From NCBI GenBank assembly GCA_025357835.1, contig JANYLM010000130.1, positions 62,001 through 126,000 on the forward strand: a stretch of 64,000 nucleotides of DNA, given 5' to 3'. The notes under the pieces are model-generated. The model had not been told where the DNA came from and did not search any database. It worked only from the letters and a program-made list of their open reading frames with translations. This DNA is from Gammaproteobacteria bacterium (GTDB taxonomy: Bacteria > Pseudomonadota > Gammaproteobacteria > Steroidobacterales > Steroidobacteraceae). The translations under genes were made by a program, and so were the position numbers. Positions 45,811 through 54,364 of this stretch are shown one piece after another (position 1 is the stretch's first letter; each line of letters starts with the position of its first letter).

Positions 45811-46527
45811 ATGAGTTGGCGCATCGCCCTCATCGATAGCTGCGGCAGTTGGCCTGGCGCCGTCGACGCCGCCGCGTTTGTCAGTGTAGGACGGCAGGTC
45901 GAACGCCGCGCGCCAGTGACCGATCGCAGCGGCCACGGCTCGCGCGTCGCGCAATTGTTCGCGAACGGCGACGCCGCGTTTGAATTGTTGCTCGGACAGG
46001 TGTTCCTCGGCGCAGAGCCTGCAAGCGCCGCCGCGGTCGCAGCCGCCGTCGATTGGGCCGTCGCGGAGCGCGCCGATCTCATTCACATGAGTCTGGGGCT
46101 CAAAGACGATCGCGTCGTGCTTGCCGCCGCGGTTAAGCGCGCCACCGGCTCGGGCTGCATCATCGTCGCTTCCATGCCTGCGCGGGGAGGACTGGTTTAT
46201 CCCGCGGCGTATCCACAGGTCATTCGCGCCACGGGCGACGCTCGCTGCGCGCCCGAGGAGCTGTCCCATCTCGGCCCGGGATTCTTCGGTGGTTGCCCGC
46301 GGTTCGCTGTGGGAGGGTCGCAAGAATCGGCAGCGAGTATCGGCGTCGGCGCCGGTGGTGGTGCTGGGAGCGGTGCCGCGGGAGGCGCCAGCGTCGGCGC
46401 CGCCTGGGTCACGCGCAATATTCTGCGTGGACCGAAACACCGGGATGCAAGCGCTTTGGTCGCCGCACTAACATCAAGCGCACGCTACCTTGGAGCGGAG
46501 CGCCGAGGATTGTTGTCTGCGACTTGA
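45811..46527 (+). CDS. qhpE: subtilisin-like protease (QhpE-like), gamma-subunit leader peptidase
   Basis: A 238-residue S8-family protease with the triad in order: Asp9 (IALIDSCG), His42 (DRSGHGSRVAQLF) and Ser194 (GGASVGAAWV). It starts at ATG 45811, four bases after qhpF. QhpE is known to cleave the leader of the gamma subunit once crosslinking is done. A Gly/Ala-rich run (about 178-192) just before the catalytic serine is longer than I would expect and may be a local expansion. The short length and lack of a signal peptide fit a cytosolic maturation protease. Confidence 0.87.
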   Translation: MSWRIALIDSCGSWPGAVDAAAFVSVGRQVERRAPVTDRSGHGSRVAQLFANGDAAFELLLGQVFLGAEPASAAAVAAAVDWAVAERADLIHMSLGLKDDRVVLAAAVKRATGSGCIIVASMPARGGLVYPAAYPQVIRATGDARCAPEELSHLGPGFFGGCPRFAVGGSQESAASIGVGAGGGAGSGAAGGASVGAAWVTRNILRGPKHRDASALVAALTSSARYLGAERRGLLSAT

Positions 46528-46560
46528 GACGGGAATGCATGACACGCAAGCGTCCCCTGG

Positions 46561-47085
46561 TCATACTAATGGTATGAAAGTTGCCGTCTCAATCCCTGAT
46601 GAAATCTTCGTCGAAGCCGAAGCCCTCGCCAAACGGGTGTCTGATCGCGTCAGCAAGGGCACCGGTAACGAAGCCTGGCCCGACGTCGCGGATGTCTTCG
46701 GTGAAAATTCGTTCACCCACTTGATTGGAAGCACCGCCCAGCGATAATTCGCTGGTTCAGTATTTGTGGACGAATGCAGTGTCTGTCCAATGGCGAGGTT
46801 TAAGCAGGCTTGCTCCAGGAGCGACGAGCCATATGGATTAGTTACCTGGGCGGCCTGGACCCGACCGCCGCCGTTTATCCACACAAGCACCTGACATGTT
46901 GCCCAAGTCTTTTGGTGTTTGCCTTCCAACGCCTTAGCCGCCAAAGTGGCATCGGAATCATCATCCAAAGACGCGGAATGCGGCGACTGGGCGGGGGCGG
47001 TCAAAGCGCACGCCAGGCATGCGAGGGGCACCGGCCCCGCTGCCGCGGGAAATACCTTTGACTGACCCGCACTTTCCTGTGTCAT
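46561..47085 (-). CDS. exported TonB-C-like protein, possibly chimeric
   Basis: A 174-residue frame with a signal-like stretch (VFPAAAGPVPLACLACALTAPAQS). A segment (about 55-125) with VLVWINGGGRVQAAQVTNPYGSSLLEQACLNLAIGQ resembles the C-terminal domain of TonB-family proteins. After IKWV the last ~45 residues lie antisense to the antitoxin remnant and look like read-through, so the true 3' end may have been replaced in a recombination. Start taken at the second Met (47085). Function unproven. Confidence 0.5.
   Translation of the reverse strand: MTQESAGQSKVFPAAAGPVPLACLACALTAPAQSPHSASLDDDSDATLAAKALEGKHQKTWATCQVLVWINGGGRVQAAQVTNPYGSSLLEQACLNLAIGQTLHSSTNTEPANYRWAVLPIKWVNEFSPKTSATSGQASLPVPLLTRSDTRLARASASTKISSGIETATFIPLV
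46574..46660 (+). pseudogene. ribbon-helix-helix antitoxin remnant
   Basis: The ATG at 46574 opens MKVAVSIPDEIFVEAEALAKR, a near-consensus start of a MazE/RHH-type antitoxin. After about 20 residues the resemblance stops and the frame runs on to 46747 with unrelated sequence antisense to the neighbouring TonB-like gene. The DNA-binding second helix and partner-binding tail are missing, and no toxin follows. It is a truncated remnant. Confidence 0.6.
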
Positions 47086-47112
47086 GTCAATTAATGGATT
47101 GCGATCTTTCAC

Positions 47113-47513
47113 CTTGTGAGTTCTAACGGAATCTCATTCCCGGCCCTTTAATTCGCTGCTGCTTGTAGAGGCCGGTCTCTCATGTAAGGCGGCGGGGTTA
47201 TTCGATATTTCCCATTATCCAATCGACACATGTTTGTAGCGAGTGCTATTGCTATGTTAGCGCTAGGTGGCGACAACCGCCTAGGATCCCTGAAGGCTGG
47301 CAACGGTGTAGCATTGCGAATCCTCGGCATTTGCCGCAGAGACGCCGAGGAAGCTAACGAGAATTGACGCTGCTGGGACAATCCAACTTCTGTTTGCTGA
47401 ACATTATTTCTCTCTCCTTGAATTTTTCAATCCAATCCCAACGATCCGTCCGAAAACTGATACGACGTGCGCTGCGTTCGCTCCACATTTTCGTGCACAT
47501 CTTTGGAATCAAT
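47113..47513. promoter_or_regulatory. kup upstream region with structured leader
   Basis: About 400 bases with no convincing gene. Two hairpins are plain: CTAGGTGG/CCGCCTAG around a CGACAA loop (47263-47284) and CCTCGGC/GCCGAGG (47322-47350), whose arm competes with an internal GGCATTTGCC. AGGAT (47283-47287) and ATCCT (47320-47324) could pair instead, sharing bases with both hairpins. Mutually exclusive pairings ahead of a K+ transporter suggest a regulatory leader. It matches no riboswitch class I can name. Confidence 0.4.
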
Positions 47514-49432
47514 ATGCCAACTGCAGCAGCCATGGCTAACCCAGCCCCCAGCTCTACTATTTTGAACGCGCAAGGGGCAAAGATTCCGCGTTGGGCAGGC
47601 GTTGCCGCGCTCGGTGTCGTCTTCGGCGATTTAGGTACTAGCCCCCTTTATACCCTGCAGACGGTAGTCCAAGCGATGGGGGGGCAATTTACCCCTGCAA
47701 GCGCATTGGGGGTCCTCTCCGCGGTCTTCTGGACCCTCATCATCACGATATCGATCAAGTACTGCTTATTTGTGATGCGTGCGGATAATCATGGGGAAGG
47801 CGGGATTTTAGCGCTGATGTCCTTGATCGGCGCCAATACTTTGTCGGGGCGCGTGGCCGTCTTGACAGGCATGGGGCTGCTCGGGGCCGCGCTGATCTAT
47901 GGCGATGGCGCCATTACGCCGGCCATCTCGGTATTGAGCGCCCTTGAGGACATTAACGTCGTCACCGCCTCTTTCAAGCCTTACGTGATGCCGACCGCGG
48001 TCGCCATCTTGCTCGCCTTATTCGCATCGCAGCGCTACGGCACGGAGAAGATTGGCCGCGCCTTTGGGCCGGTGATGCTCTTGTGGTTTGTCGTCATTGC
48101 AATCTTGGGGATTGTCGCGATCATGAAACATCCCGCTGTCCTTGCAGCGATCGACCCCCGCTACGCCATCAATTTCTTAAAGCATTCCGGAAAGGCGGGC
48201 GTGTTTGTACTCGGCGGCGTGTTTCTCTGCATCACGGGCGGCGAGGCACTGTATGCCGATATGGGACACATTTTGGCAAAGAGCCAATCCGGCGCTCTTG
48301 GTATTTTATCGTGTTGCCTGCCTTGCTCTTAAGCTACGATGGCCAGACCGCATTTTTGCTGGGCCAAGGGTCCGTATCGGGGAACCCATTTTTCTTAATC
48401 GCCCCGCAGTGGTCGATCTACCCGCTGGTCGTGCTGGCGACCCTTGCCACGATCATCGCGAGTCAGGCGATCATCACCGGCTCTTTCTCGATGACCCGAC
48501 AGGCCATGCAATTAGGATGGCTTCCCGGCATGTCGATTCGCCAGACCTCCGACCAAATTTACGGACAAATTTACGTGCCGGTGGTCAATTGGATGCTGAT
48601 GGTAGCAACGGTGACGATCACCATCGCTTTCGGCACTTCCGATCGGCTGGCTGGCGCTTATGGCACCGCGGTGGCAACGACGATGCTGCTGACCACCGTG
48701 CTTTTGTACAAAGCCATGCGCGACAGTTGGCACTGGCCGCTCGCGGTTGCCGTGGTGGTATCAGCCTGCTTTTTGATTGTCGATACGAGCTTCTTTATCG
48801 CTAACTTGTGGAAAATCGCCGATGGCGGATGGCTGCCACTGACATTAGCCGCGATTCTTTTCCTTATCATGGTGACCTGGCGCAGAGGCATTGAAGCAGT
48901 GCGTGCGACTCTCATGCAACGACCTGAAGTGGGTGAGCAATTCCTGAAGGATCTTAAGTCCGGAATGATCTCTCGAGTCGAGGGCACGACGGTATTTTTA
49001 ACCCGCAGTACCCAGAAGGTATCAAAGCTCATCATCGATCATGGGCGCTTCGTTGGCACACTATCCCGATATGCGATTGCCTTGAGCATCGTCTTCGAAC
49101 CCGTGCCGCGGGTGTTGGGAGCCAAGTGCACATTGGTGGAACCAATCGGTGAGGGTTTGTGGCGGGTTACCGCGCGGTTCGGATTTTTAGAAATTCCGGA
49201 TCAGCGCGCAGCTTTAAACCACGCGCAAGGATTGGATCCGGCCATCGATTTAGATCAAGCGCGGTTCATCGGAACGCGTGATTTGGTGGTATGCAAACGT
49301 GGTAATCCAGCGCTCAAAGGATGGCGCTTGTCTCTCTTCGCTTTCTTGTACCGAAACTCCGTCAAAATCGTCGATCGCTTCAACTTGGCCCCGGAAAAAG
49401 TAGTTGAAATTGCGCATCAGATCGAGATTTGA
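47514..49432 (+). pseudogene. kup: kup potassium transporter, broken by a 2-bp frameshift
   Basis: The frame from 47514 reads a Kup/Trk-H N-terminus (WAGVAALGVVFGDLGTSPLYTLQTVV; ADNHGEGGILALMSLIGA) up to GEALYADMGH. It then slides into ILAKSQSGALGIL and stops at 48332. The continuation (FGKEPIRRSWYFIVLPALLLSYDGQTAFLLGQ and the rest to 49432) lies in another frame. Removing one AC from ACAC near 48266-48269 restores GHFGKEPIR and gives exactly 639 codons, stop included. So a 2-bp tandem duplication inactivates the gene, unless it is a sequencing error. The restored protein would be a 12-span K+/H+ symporter. Confidence 0.88.
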
Positions 49433-49732
49433 TGGGCAAGTTACTTTCCATCAGAGCGCGCTTTGCGCGCTACTGAATTGCAAGAAATCATCAAGCTCGT
49501 GAAGAGAGGCAAGAAGACTGCGGTGGACGCCGCGCGCTTATTCGGTGGCCGGCGAGTGATCTGGGCAACTGGTCATATCTTATTTTTTCAAACAGAGACA
49601 GTACCCTTACTACGCGAATCTGGTGCCCAGCCTGAACGCGGCATTAGAGTGGCGGGTGTTTCTAATTGCGGCGTTACTTTGCCCTCCAGTCGCCGAATCC
49701 TGTGAGAATTTGTCCGTTTGTTTAAGTGCACC
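49433..49732 (+). other. degenerate stretch, possible resolvase HTH remnant
   Basis: Reading on from the kup stop, a frame (49463-49705) begins RATELQEIIKLVKRGKKTAVDAARLFG, resembling the helix-turn-helix tail of serine recombinases. It then continues with unrelated sequence. There is no upstream catalytic domain. At best it is a scrap of a mobile-element gene, weakly supported. Confidence 0.25.
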
Positions 49733-50122
49733 CTACTTTGCCTGAATGGTGCATGAATTCTCATTGAATCTGATCTTTTCTCCGACGTGCCATCCATCCT
49801 CGGATTTCACCGGAAGAGCAAAGTAGTAGCGGAAGCGGCCAACGCGATGAAAAATAATCGCTGCGGCTCCTGAGGAATCAGCTGGCGTTTGTAGACGACC
49901 AAGGCAATTTACATCCGCGTAGGTTGGAACTTCAGGCAATGGAACGATGGCGTAAATCGTCGCCACATGCGCAACATCGGCGGCATACCACGGAGGCAGC
50001 GTGCAGCCGCTTGTGCCGGCCAAGACTCCGATTATCGCCAAATGCTGAATTATTAGTAGTTGACGGGCAGAGTATTGAACTCGCAATTCAAAGTAGCGGT
50101 GCAATACGGCTAGAAGTATCAT
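49733..50122 (-). CDS. small putative lipoprotein
   Basis: About 129 residues from the ATG at 50122 (a longer start at 50179 is possible). A hydrophobic stretch ends in LAGTSGC, an imperfect lipobox. The rest (TYADVNCLGRLQTPADSSGAAAIIFHRVGRFRYYFALPVKSEDGW) has a beta pattern with two further cysteines. The family is not recognised. It sits in a stretch full of gene remnants, so it could also be decaying. Confidence 0.5.
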   Translation of the reverse strand: MILLAVLHRYFELRVQYSARQLLIIQHLAIIGVLAGTSGCTLPPWYAADVAHVATIYAIVPLPEVPTYADVNCLGRLQTPADSSGAAAIIFHRVGRFRYYFALPVKSEDGWHVGEKIRFNENSCTIQAK

Positions 50123-50455
50123 GGCGTCGGGCTCCCCCAAGTGCCGCTGGACAGAATTCCGGCTGTGGCGCCGTTCCACAAGCCGCCGCTAAGGCATGAA
50201 AGAGCGCCACAATATCGGTCGCAGTTTTCGCCACAGCGGCGGATCGCGGTAACCATTTTTATTTGCACAATTTGCCCCATCCTTCGAAAACTATACCCAT
50301 GTGGGGGTCCTCTTGATTTCCCTGCCACAAGTGCCGCTACTTTCTCTGGGTAATTCTAGCGCTTAACACCGCTTTTCCCAAGGAGGTCAAGCACTTGCTG
50401 TGCGCTGTTTCGAGGGGCGTATTGTGGCGCTCATCGGGAGGCAGAACATGAACGA

Positions 50456-50692
50456 TTGGCGGTCCACCTATCTGGGGCGGAGCTGCTCAGCGTCGAGCCT
50501 GTGGCGGACTATGCCGCGCTTTCTCGCATCATTGCCCAGTATGCAAGCCTGCCCTGCGACTATGCCGACGCGACACTCATTGCATTGGCCGAGCACACCG
50601 GGGTAGCCGCCATTGCCACCATAAATCGGCGGGATTTTTCCGTGTATCGGCTGCGAGGCCGCAAGCGGTTCCGAATTCTTCTGGCGGCATAG
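50456..50692 (+). pseudogene. PIN-domain toxin remnant (VapC-like C-terminal half)
   Basis: The frame gives SRIIAQYASLPCDYADATLIALAEHTGVAAIATINRRDFSVYR, a clear match to the C-terminal half of PIN-domain nucleases, including the DYADATL acidic motif and the NRRDF end. The N-terminal half with the first catalytic Asp is not found upstream in any frame, and no antitoxin is adjacent. It is a truncated, inactive remnant. A possible partner remnant of a different type lies 4 kb away. Confidence 0.65.
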
Positions 50693-50757
50693 GAAATGTG
50701 GAGTGAAGCGCTGTTCCGGGGAATCGACGCGGCCGTTGCGGACTATGTGAAGGTTCC

Positions 50758-52179
50758 TCAGAAACTACCAAAGTCGTAAGCCTTTTTGTAAGCTTGATAC
50801 CAATCGTGCGTCTGCTTATCTCCCGGTAGACGTTCGGCTAAGTACCGAAGTTCAGAGAGCATCTTCTCGGCGCGCGACGTGTTCAAGTACAGGTCCACCA
50901 ACCGCCAGCGGTACGCCAACTCGTCCGGTGACAGCGCCGCGGCCTTTTCGTACAGATCAACCGCGGGCGTGAGCCAATTCATCTCGAATAGATAGAGGTC
51001 CGCCAATTCGGCGTAGTTGGCTGCAACCGAGGGTGCTGCGCGGATTTTTGTCTCCCCCGCCTGCACCGCTGCGGTGAGCGCGAACGGGTACTCGGAGAGC
51101 TGCGGCGTGCGCACATGATCGCCGTACACCGCGCCATCCATGTTGGGCACATGCTGTGAACGCAGCGCCGCAAAAAAAGGATTGTCCGCAAATTTGACGA
51201 AGAAATTCACGTTATCTTCGAAGCGATGAAAATAGGTCCATGCCTTCGCTTCGTCCACATACCAAAGATCGTCGGTTCCTCGGCGCAGCACGATGGGCAA
51301 ATTGGATTTGCCGGCTCCCGGGATCGCGAGACCGAGACTGTCCGCGAACAGCAGCCGGTGGGCACCTGCGGATCTGAAGAATTCGTTGATTCGCTGCTGC
51401 TGTTCTTCGTTGCGGGGCACGATCGAGCGAAAGACCCCGCTGCCCTCGGTCAATAGCGGCAGCCGTGGATCGCCGATGCCGGCCGCCAGCGAGGTCAGAT
51501 AGCGCTCCACGGTTTCGGCTGGGTCCCGCGACGGGGCAAATTTGCCCAAATCTGCGGCCGGCAATCGTCGGATGGCGCGCTGATAGTCTTCCAGAGTGCG
51601 GCGGTAGCCTTGCGAGATTGCGCCTGCGCCGCCCGACAAGAACTCGGCCATCAGCCAACGCGGCTGAGCGACGGCGCCGGTCTTATCCTGAGTGCCCATG
51701 CCGCGTAAATTGGTGGTGATAATGAGTTCGGACAGAAAGTCCTGCGGCACTTCGGACAGCATGTAGGTCTTCGCCGCTGCTTCGAGGCGCCGGCAGAATA
51801 GGTCGGGAATGTCGCCTTCGAGGGCATAGGAAACCTCGATCTTCAGCAGATTCTCCTTGGCGGCGTAAAGATAAAGAATGCCTCTGCCGTTGCGGCGCGC
51901 GCCGATCCGCAGGCGCGATACAAGCTCCGCAGCGGTCTGTTCGATGCTTTTCGACGGTGGCAAGGATTTCAGCAATACCAGTGCGTTTTCGATGCCGGAG
52001 TTCTTCTCCGCGAGCTTGAGGCTCATGCGGAATGCTAGATCGAAATCGTGCTGGTCCGTTTCGTTGATCAGTACGTACTCAGGGCGCTGCGGTGCGCGTA
52101 TGTGGTACCACGCGAATACACCGCCCAGCGCGGCGAGCACCGCGACGTATGCCAGGATAGTGCGTCTAATCATGTGCAC
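50758..52179 (-). CDS. TPM-domain-like membrane-anchored protein
   Basis: A 473-residue protein with an N-terminal membrane anchor (ILAYVAVLAALGGVFAWYHI). The segment about 60-160 (NALVLLKSLPPSKSIEQTAAELVSRLRIGARRNGRGILYLYAAKENLLKIEVSYALEGDIPDLFCRRLE) has the TPM pattern, a fold found in YgcG-type proteins. The C-terminal ~100 residues look like TPR-type helices (LYEKAAALSPDELAYRWRLVDLYLNTSRAEKMLSELRYLAERLPG). It follows directly after the stop of the upstream small gene, so the two form an operon. Its biochemical role is unknown. Confidence 0.75.
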   Translation of the reverse strand: MHMIRRTILAYVAVLAALGGVFAWYHIRAPQRPEYVLINETDQHDFDLAFRMSLKLAEKNSGIENALVLLKSLPPSKSIEQTAAELVSRLRIGARRNGRGILYLYAAKENLLKIEVSYALEGDIPDLFCRRLEAAAKTYMLSEVPQDFLSELIITTNLRGMGTQDKTGAVAQPRWLMAEFLSGGAGAISQGYRRTLEDYQRAIRRLPAADLGKFAPSRDPAETVERYLTSLAAGIGDPRLPLLTEGSGVFRSIVPRNEEQQQRINEFFRSAGAHRLLFADSLGLAIPGAGKSNLPIVLRRGTDDLWYVDEAKAWTYFHRFEDNVNFFVKFADNPFFAALRSQHVPNMDGAVYGDHVRTPQLSEYPFALTAAVQAGETKIRAAPSVAANYAELADLYLFEMNWLTPAVDLYEKAAALSPDELAYRWRLVDLYLNTSRAEKMLSELRYLAERLPGDKQTHDWYQAYKKAYDFGSF

Positions 52180-52665
52180 TCAAAAGCTGCCGAAAACTTC
52201 GGTCTTGTTCCGTTCCGCCGAATAGTTGACCAAAAACGGATCCGTTGAAACTGGATTCAGGCCGAAAACCGAGCGATCCGCGCCCTTGTTCTTCAGCACC
52301 ACCACCGGCGTTTCCTGCGCTCCGAACAGGCGAAAGATGCCGGCGGCTGCTTGGTGCGTGTCATTGAGAACCACGAATGGATATTCGCTTTCCGCAGGGG
52401 AGTACAGCCCCAGCACCAGCCGGTTTCTCCCCCGAGAGTCGTAGAAGAAGAGGCCAGGCCCTCCGTCAGGCGACATGGCGAGTTCGGCGCGCGCTCGGCC
52501 GGTTGCATCGAGCAGACGAATCCGGCTCGCAGACACGATATCCTGTGCTGTCGCCGCCGCGGCCTGCGGCAGTATGTTATGCAGATCGGCGTGCCCGAGG
52601 ACATACGCGCCGATGATCCCGCCGATGAATCCCGATAGGGCCCCTGAAACGTAGGTCTTGTTCAA
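52180..52665 (-). CDS. hypothetical membrane-anchored beta protein
   Basis: A 161-residue protein with an N-terminal hydrophobic anchor rich in Gly (SGFIGGIIGAYVLG). The body has repeated beta-strand phrases such as RIRLLDATGRARAELAMSPDGGPGLFFYDSRGRNRLVLGLY, which suggest a small beta-sheet fold. The family is not recognised. It is the first gene of a two-gene operon with the TPM-like protein; its stop is immediately followed by the next start. Confidence 0.65.
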   Translation of the reverse strand: MNKTYVSGALSGFIGGIIGAYVLGHADLHNILPQAAAATAQDIVSASRIRLLDATGRARAELAMSPDGGPGLFFYDSRGRNRLVLGLYSPAESEYPFVVLNDTHQAAAGIFRLFGAQETPVVVLKNKGADRSVFGLNPVSTDPFLVNYSAERNKTEVFGSF

Positions 52666-52880
52666 TAAGTTTGCGCTCCGGTTGGTTTGCCTGTCGCCCG
52701 TGCATCAGGCTCGCTCGTGCGGCGACCACAATATCCGCAAAGTCGAACTCGCCGCAACGATCCGGCTCCTGTTGGGGAATTCGGCTGCAAGTGCATGCTT
52801 CGCTCGTTTTGAGCGGTGGCTAACCCCAGTCGAGCACCTGCGTCGCTTTAGTCATTGAGTGTCTCAATACTGGAGCCGAT

Positions 52881-53762
52881 ATGAACCGAATATTCCTTTT
52901 CGTGATCCTTGTCGGGCTGGCGACGACCTGCCGTGCGCAGGCGGTAGGCGGCATTGCGGAAGTCGCGATCGTCGACCGAGATAGCGGGGCCGTACTGAGC
53001 CCGCATTTCTACCGCGGCGAGTACTGGGTGGCCGGAAGGCCGGGGGCCCGCTACGCAATCGAGATTCGCAACCGCCTGGGCGAGCGGTTACTGGCCGTGA
53101 CATCGGTAGATGGCGTTAACGTTGTCTCGGGGGCGACCGCGGGTTGGGATCAAACCGGCTATGTGTTCAGCCCCGGCGAGCGCTACCAAATCACGGGTTG
53201 GCGGAAGACCGACGCGGAAGTGGCCGCGTTCACGTTCACCGATTCGCCCAATTCCTATGCGGAACGCACGGGTCGGCCGGCGAATGTCGGTGTGATCGGC
53301 GTGGCGATCTTTCGCGAGCGTCGAGCGCAACCCCTGTACGCGCCGATGATCGGACAATCGTCGGGTCAGCCGGAAGCGCCTCGCGCAGTCGACTCCGACT
53401 CGGCTCTGCCGAATGAATCGATGGCGAAAGCGCCGGCGGCGAGGGCGGCAAACTCGGCGGCAGCGGCTGAGGCTAAGGTATCGCCTGCGACGCCGACGGC
53501 GGTGACATCGTCCATGCTGCGCGCACCCGTGCCTTCGCCAAAACTGGGCACGGGCCACGGCGAGCGCGAATATTCGTACGTCAACCGCACTGAGTTCTCG
53601 CGGCTGCAGGCGCAACCCAACGAAGTCATACGGGTTCGCTATGACAGCCTCGACAATTTGGTCGCCATGGGCATTATCAGGCGACCGCGGCCGGGGGCGC
53701 CGACCGTCAACCCGTTCCCGGTATCGCCCGAGGAGCAGTACGCGCCGGATCCCCCGGGATAA
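52881..53762 (+). CDS. exported protein of unknown function beside an ECF sigma gene
   Basis: A 293-residue protein with a signal peptide (FLFVILVGLATTCRAQA). The first ~160 residues have a beta pattern with SPHFYRGEYWVAGRPGARYAIEIRNRLGERLLAVTSVDG. An Ala/Pro-rich linker follows (about 175-220), then a C-terminal segment with GTGHGEREYSYVNRTEFSRLQAQPNEVIRVRYDSLDNLVAMGI. It ends 29 bases before the sigma factor gene and is probably in the same transcript. It may be the surface target or sensor of that system (inference). I do not recognise a family beyond this. Confidence 0.7.
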   Translation: MNRIFLFVILVGLATTCRAQAVGGIAEVAIVDRDSGAVLSPHFYRGEYWVAGRPGARYAIEIRNRLGERLLAVTSVDGVNVVSGATAGWDQTGYVFSPGERYQITGWRKTDAEVAAFTFTDSPNSYAERTGRPANVGVIGVAIFRERRAQPLYAPMIGQSSGQPEAPRAVDSDSALPNESMAKAPAARAANSAAAAEAKVSPATPTAVTSSMLRAPVPSPKLGTGHGEREYSYVNRTEFSRLQAQPNEVIRVRYDSLDNLVAMGIIRRPRPGAPTVNPFPVSPEEQYAPDPPG

Positions 53763-53791
53763 AGCGCCGAGTAGCTGCCATACTGCGTCGA

Positions 53792-54364
53792 ATGACGGTC
53801 ACGGACGAGAGTGACGAGAGCTTGATGGAGCGCTATGGCCGCGGCGACGCCGCGGCCTTCGAGCTGCTGTATCGGCGCCATGAAATGCGCATTTGGCGCT
53901 ACCTCGAACGCAATGTGGGCAACCGGGCGACCGCGGACGAATTGATGCAGGAGGTATGGTTCGCTGTCGCTCGGGACGCTGCGCGCTACCAGCCGTCGGC
54001 GCGATTCACGACCTGGCTGTTCACCATCGCCCACAATCGGATGATCGACTCGATACGAACCAGCCGGCGACTAACGAGCTTGGAGACGCTGGGATACGAG
54101 GCGGAACTCGTGGTCGAGCAACTCACGGCCGATCCGGGCGCCGGGCCCCTGGCGGCGACCGTGGCGCGGGATGAAGCGCAAGCGCTGATTCAAGCCATCG
54201 ATAAATTGCCCGGCGAACAGCGCGAAGCGTTTCTGTTGCAAGTCGAAGGGGACTTGAGCGTCGAGGAGATTGCAGCGATTACCGATAGCAGCTTTGAGAC
54301 GACCAAAAGCCGTCTGCGCTATGCGCGCACCAAGTTGCGCGAGCTGCTGAAGGACCACCTATGA
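53792..54364 (+). CDS. ECF RNA polymerase sigma factor
   Basis: A 190-residue extracytoplasmic-function sigma factor. Region 2 is YGRGDAAAFELLYRRHEMRIWRYLERNVGNRATADELMQEVWFAVARDAARYQ with TWLFTIAHNRMIDSIR following. Region 4 (about 135-185) has LPGEQREAFLLQVEGDLSVEEIAAITDSSFETTKSRLRYARTKLRELL. It recognises dedicated promoters when released from its partner. It overlaps the downstream ankyrin membrane gene by 4 bases, the usual position of an anti-sigma factor. Confidence 0.95.
   Translation: MTVTDESDESLMERYGRGDAAAFELLYRRHEMRIWRYLERNVGNRATADELMQEVWFAVARDAARYQPSARFTTWLFTIAHNRMIDSIRTSRRLTSLETLGYEAELVVEQLTADPGAGPLAATVARDEAQALIQAIDKLPGEQREAFLLQVEGDLSVEEIAAITDSSFETTKSRLRYARTKLRELLKDHL

Noticed and set aside
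46490..46573. Upstream extension of the antitoxin-like frame
   Set aside because: It overlaps the end of qhpE and carries no conserved residues; the antitoxin match begins at 46574.
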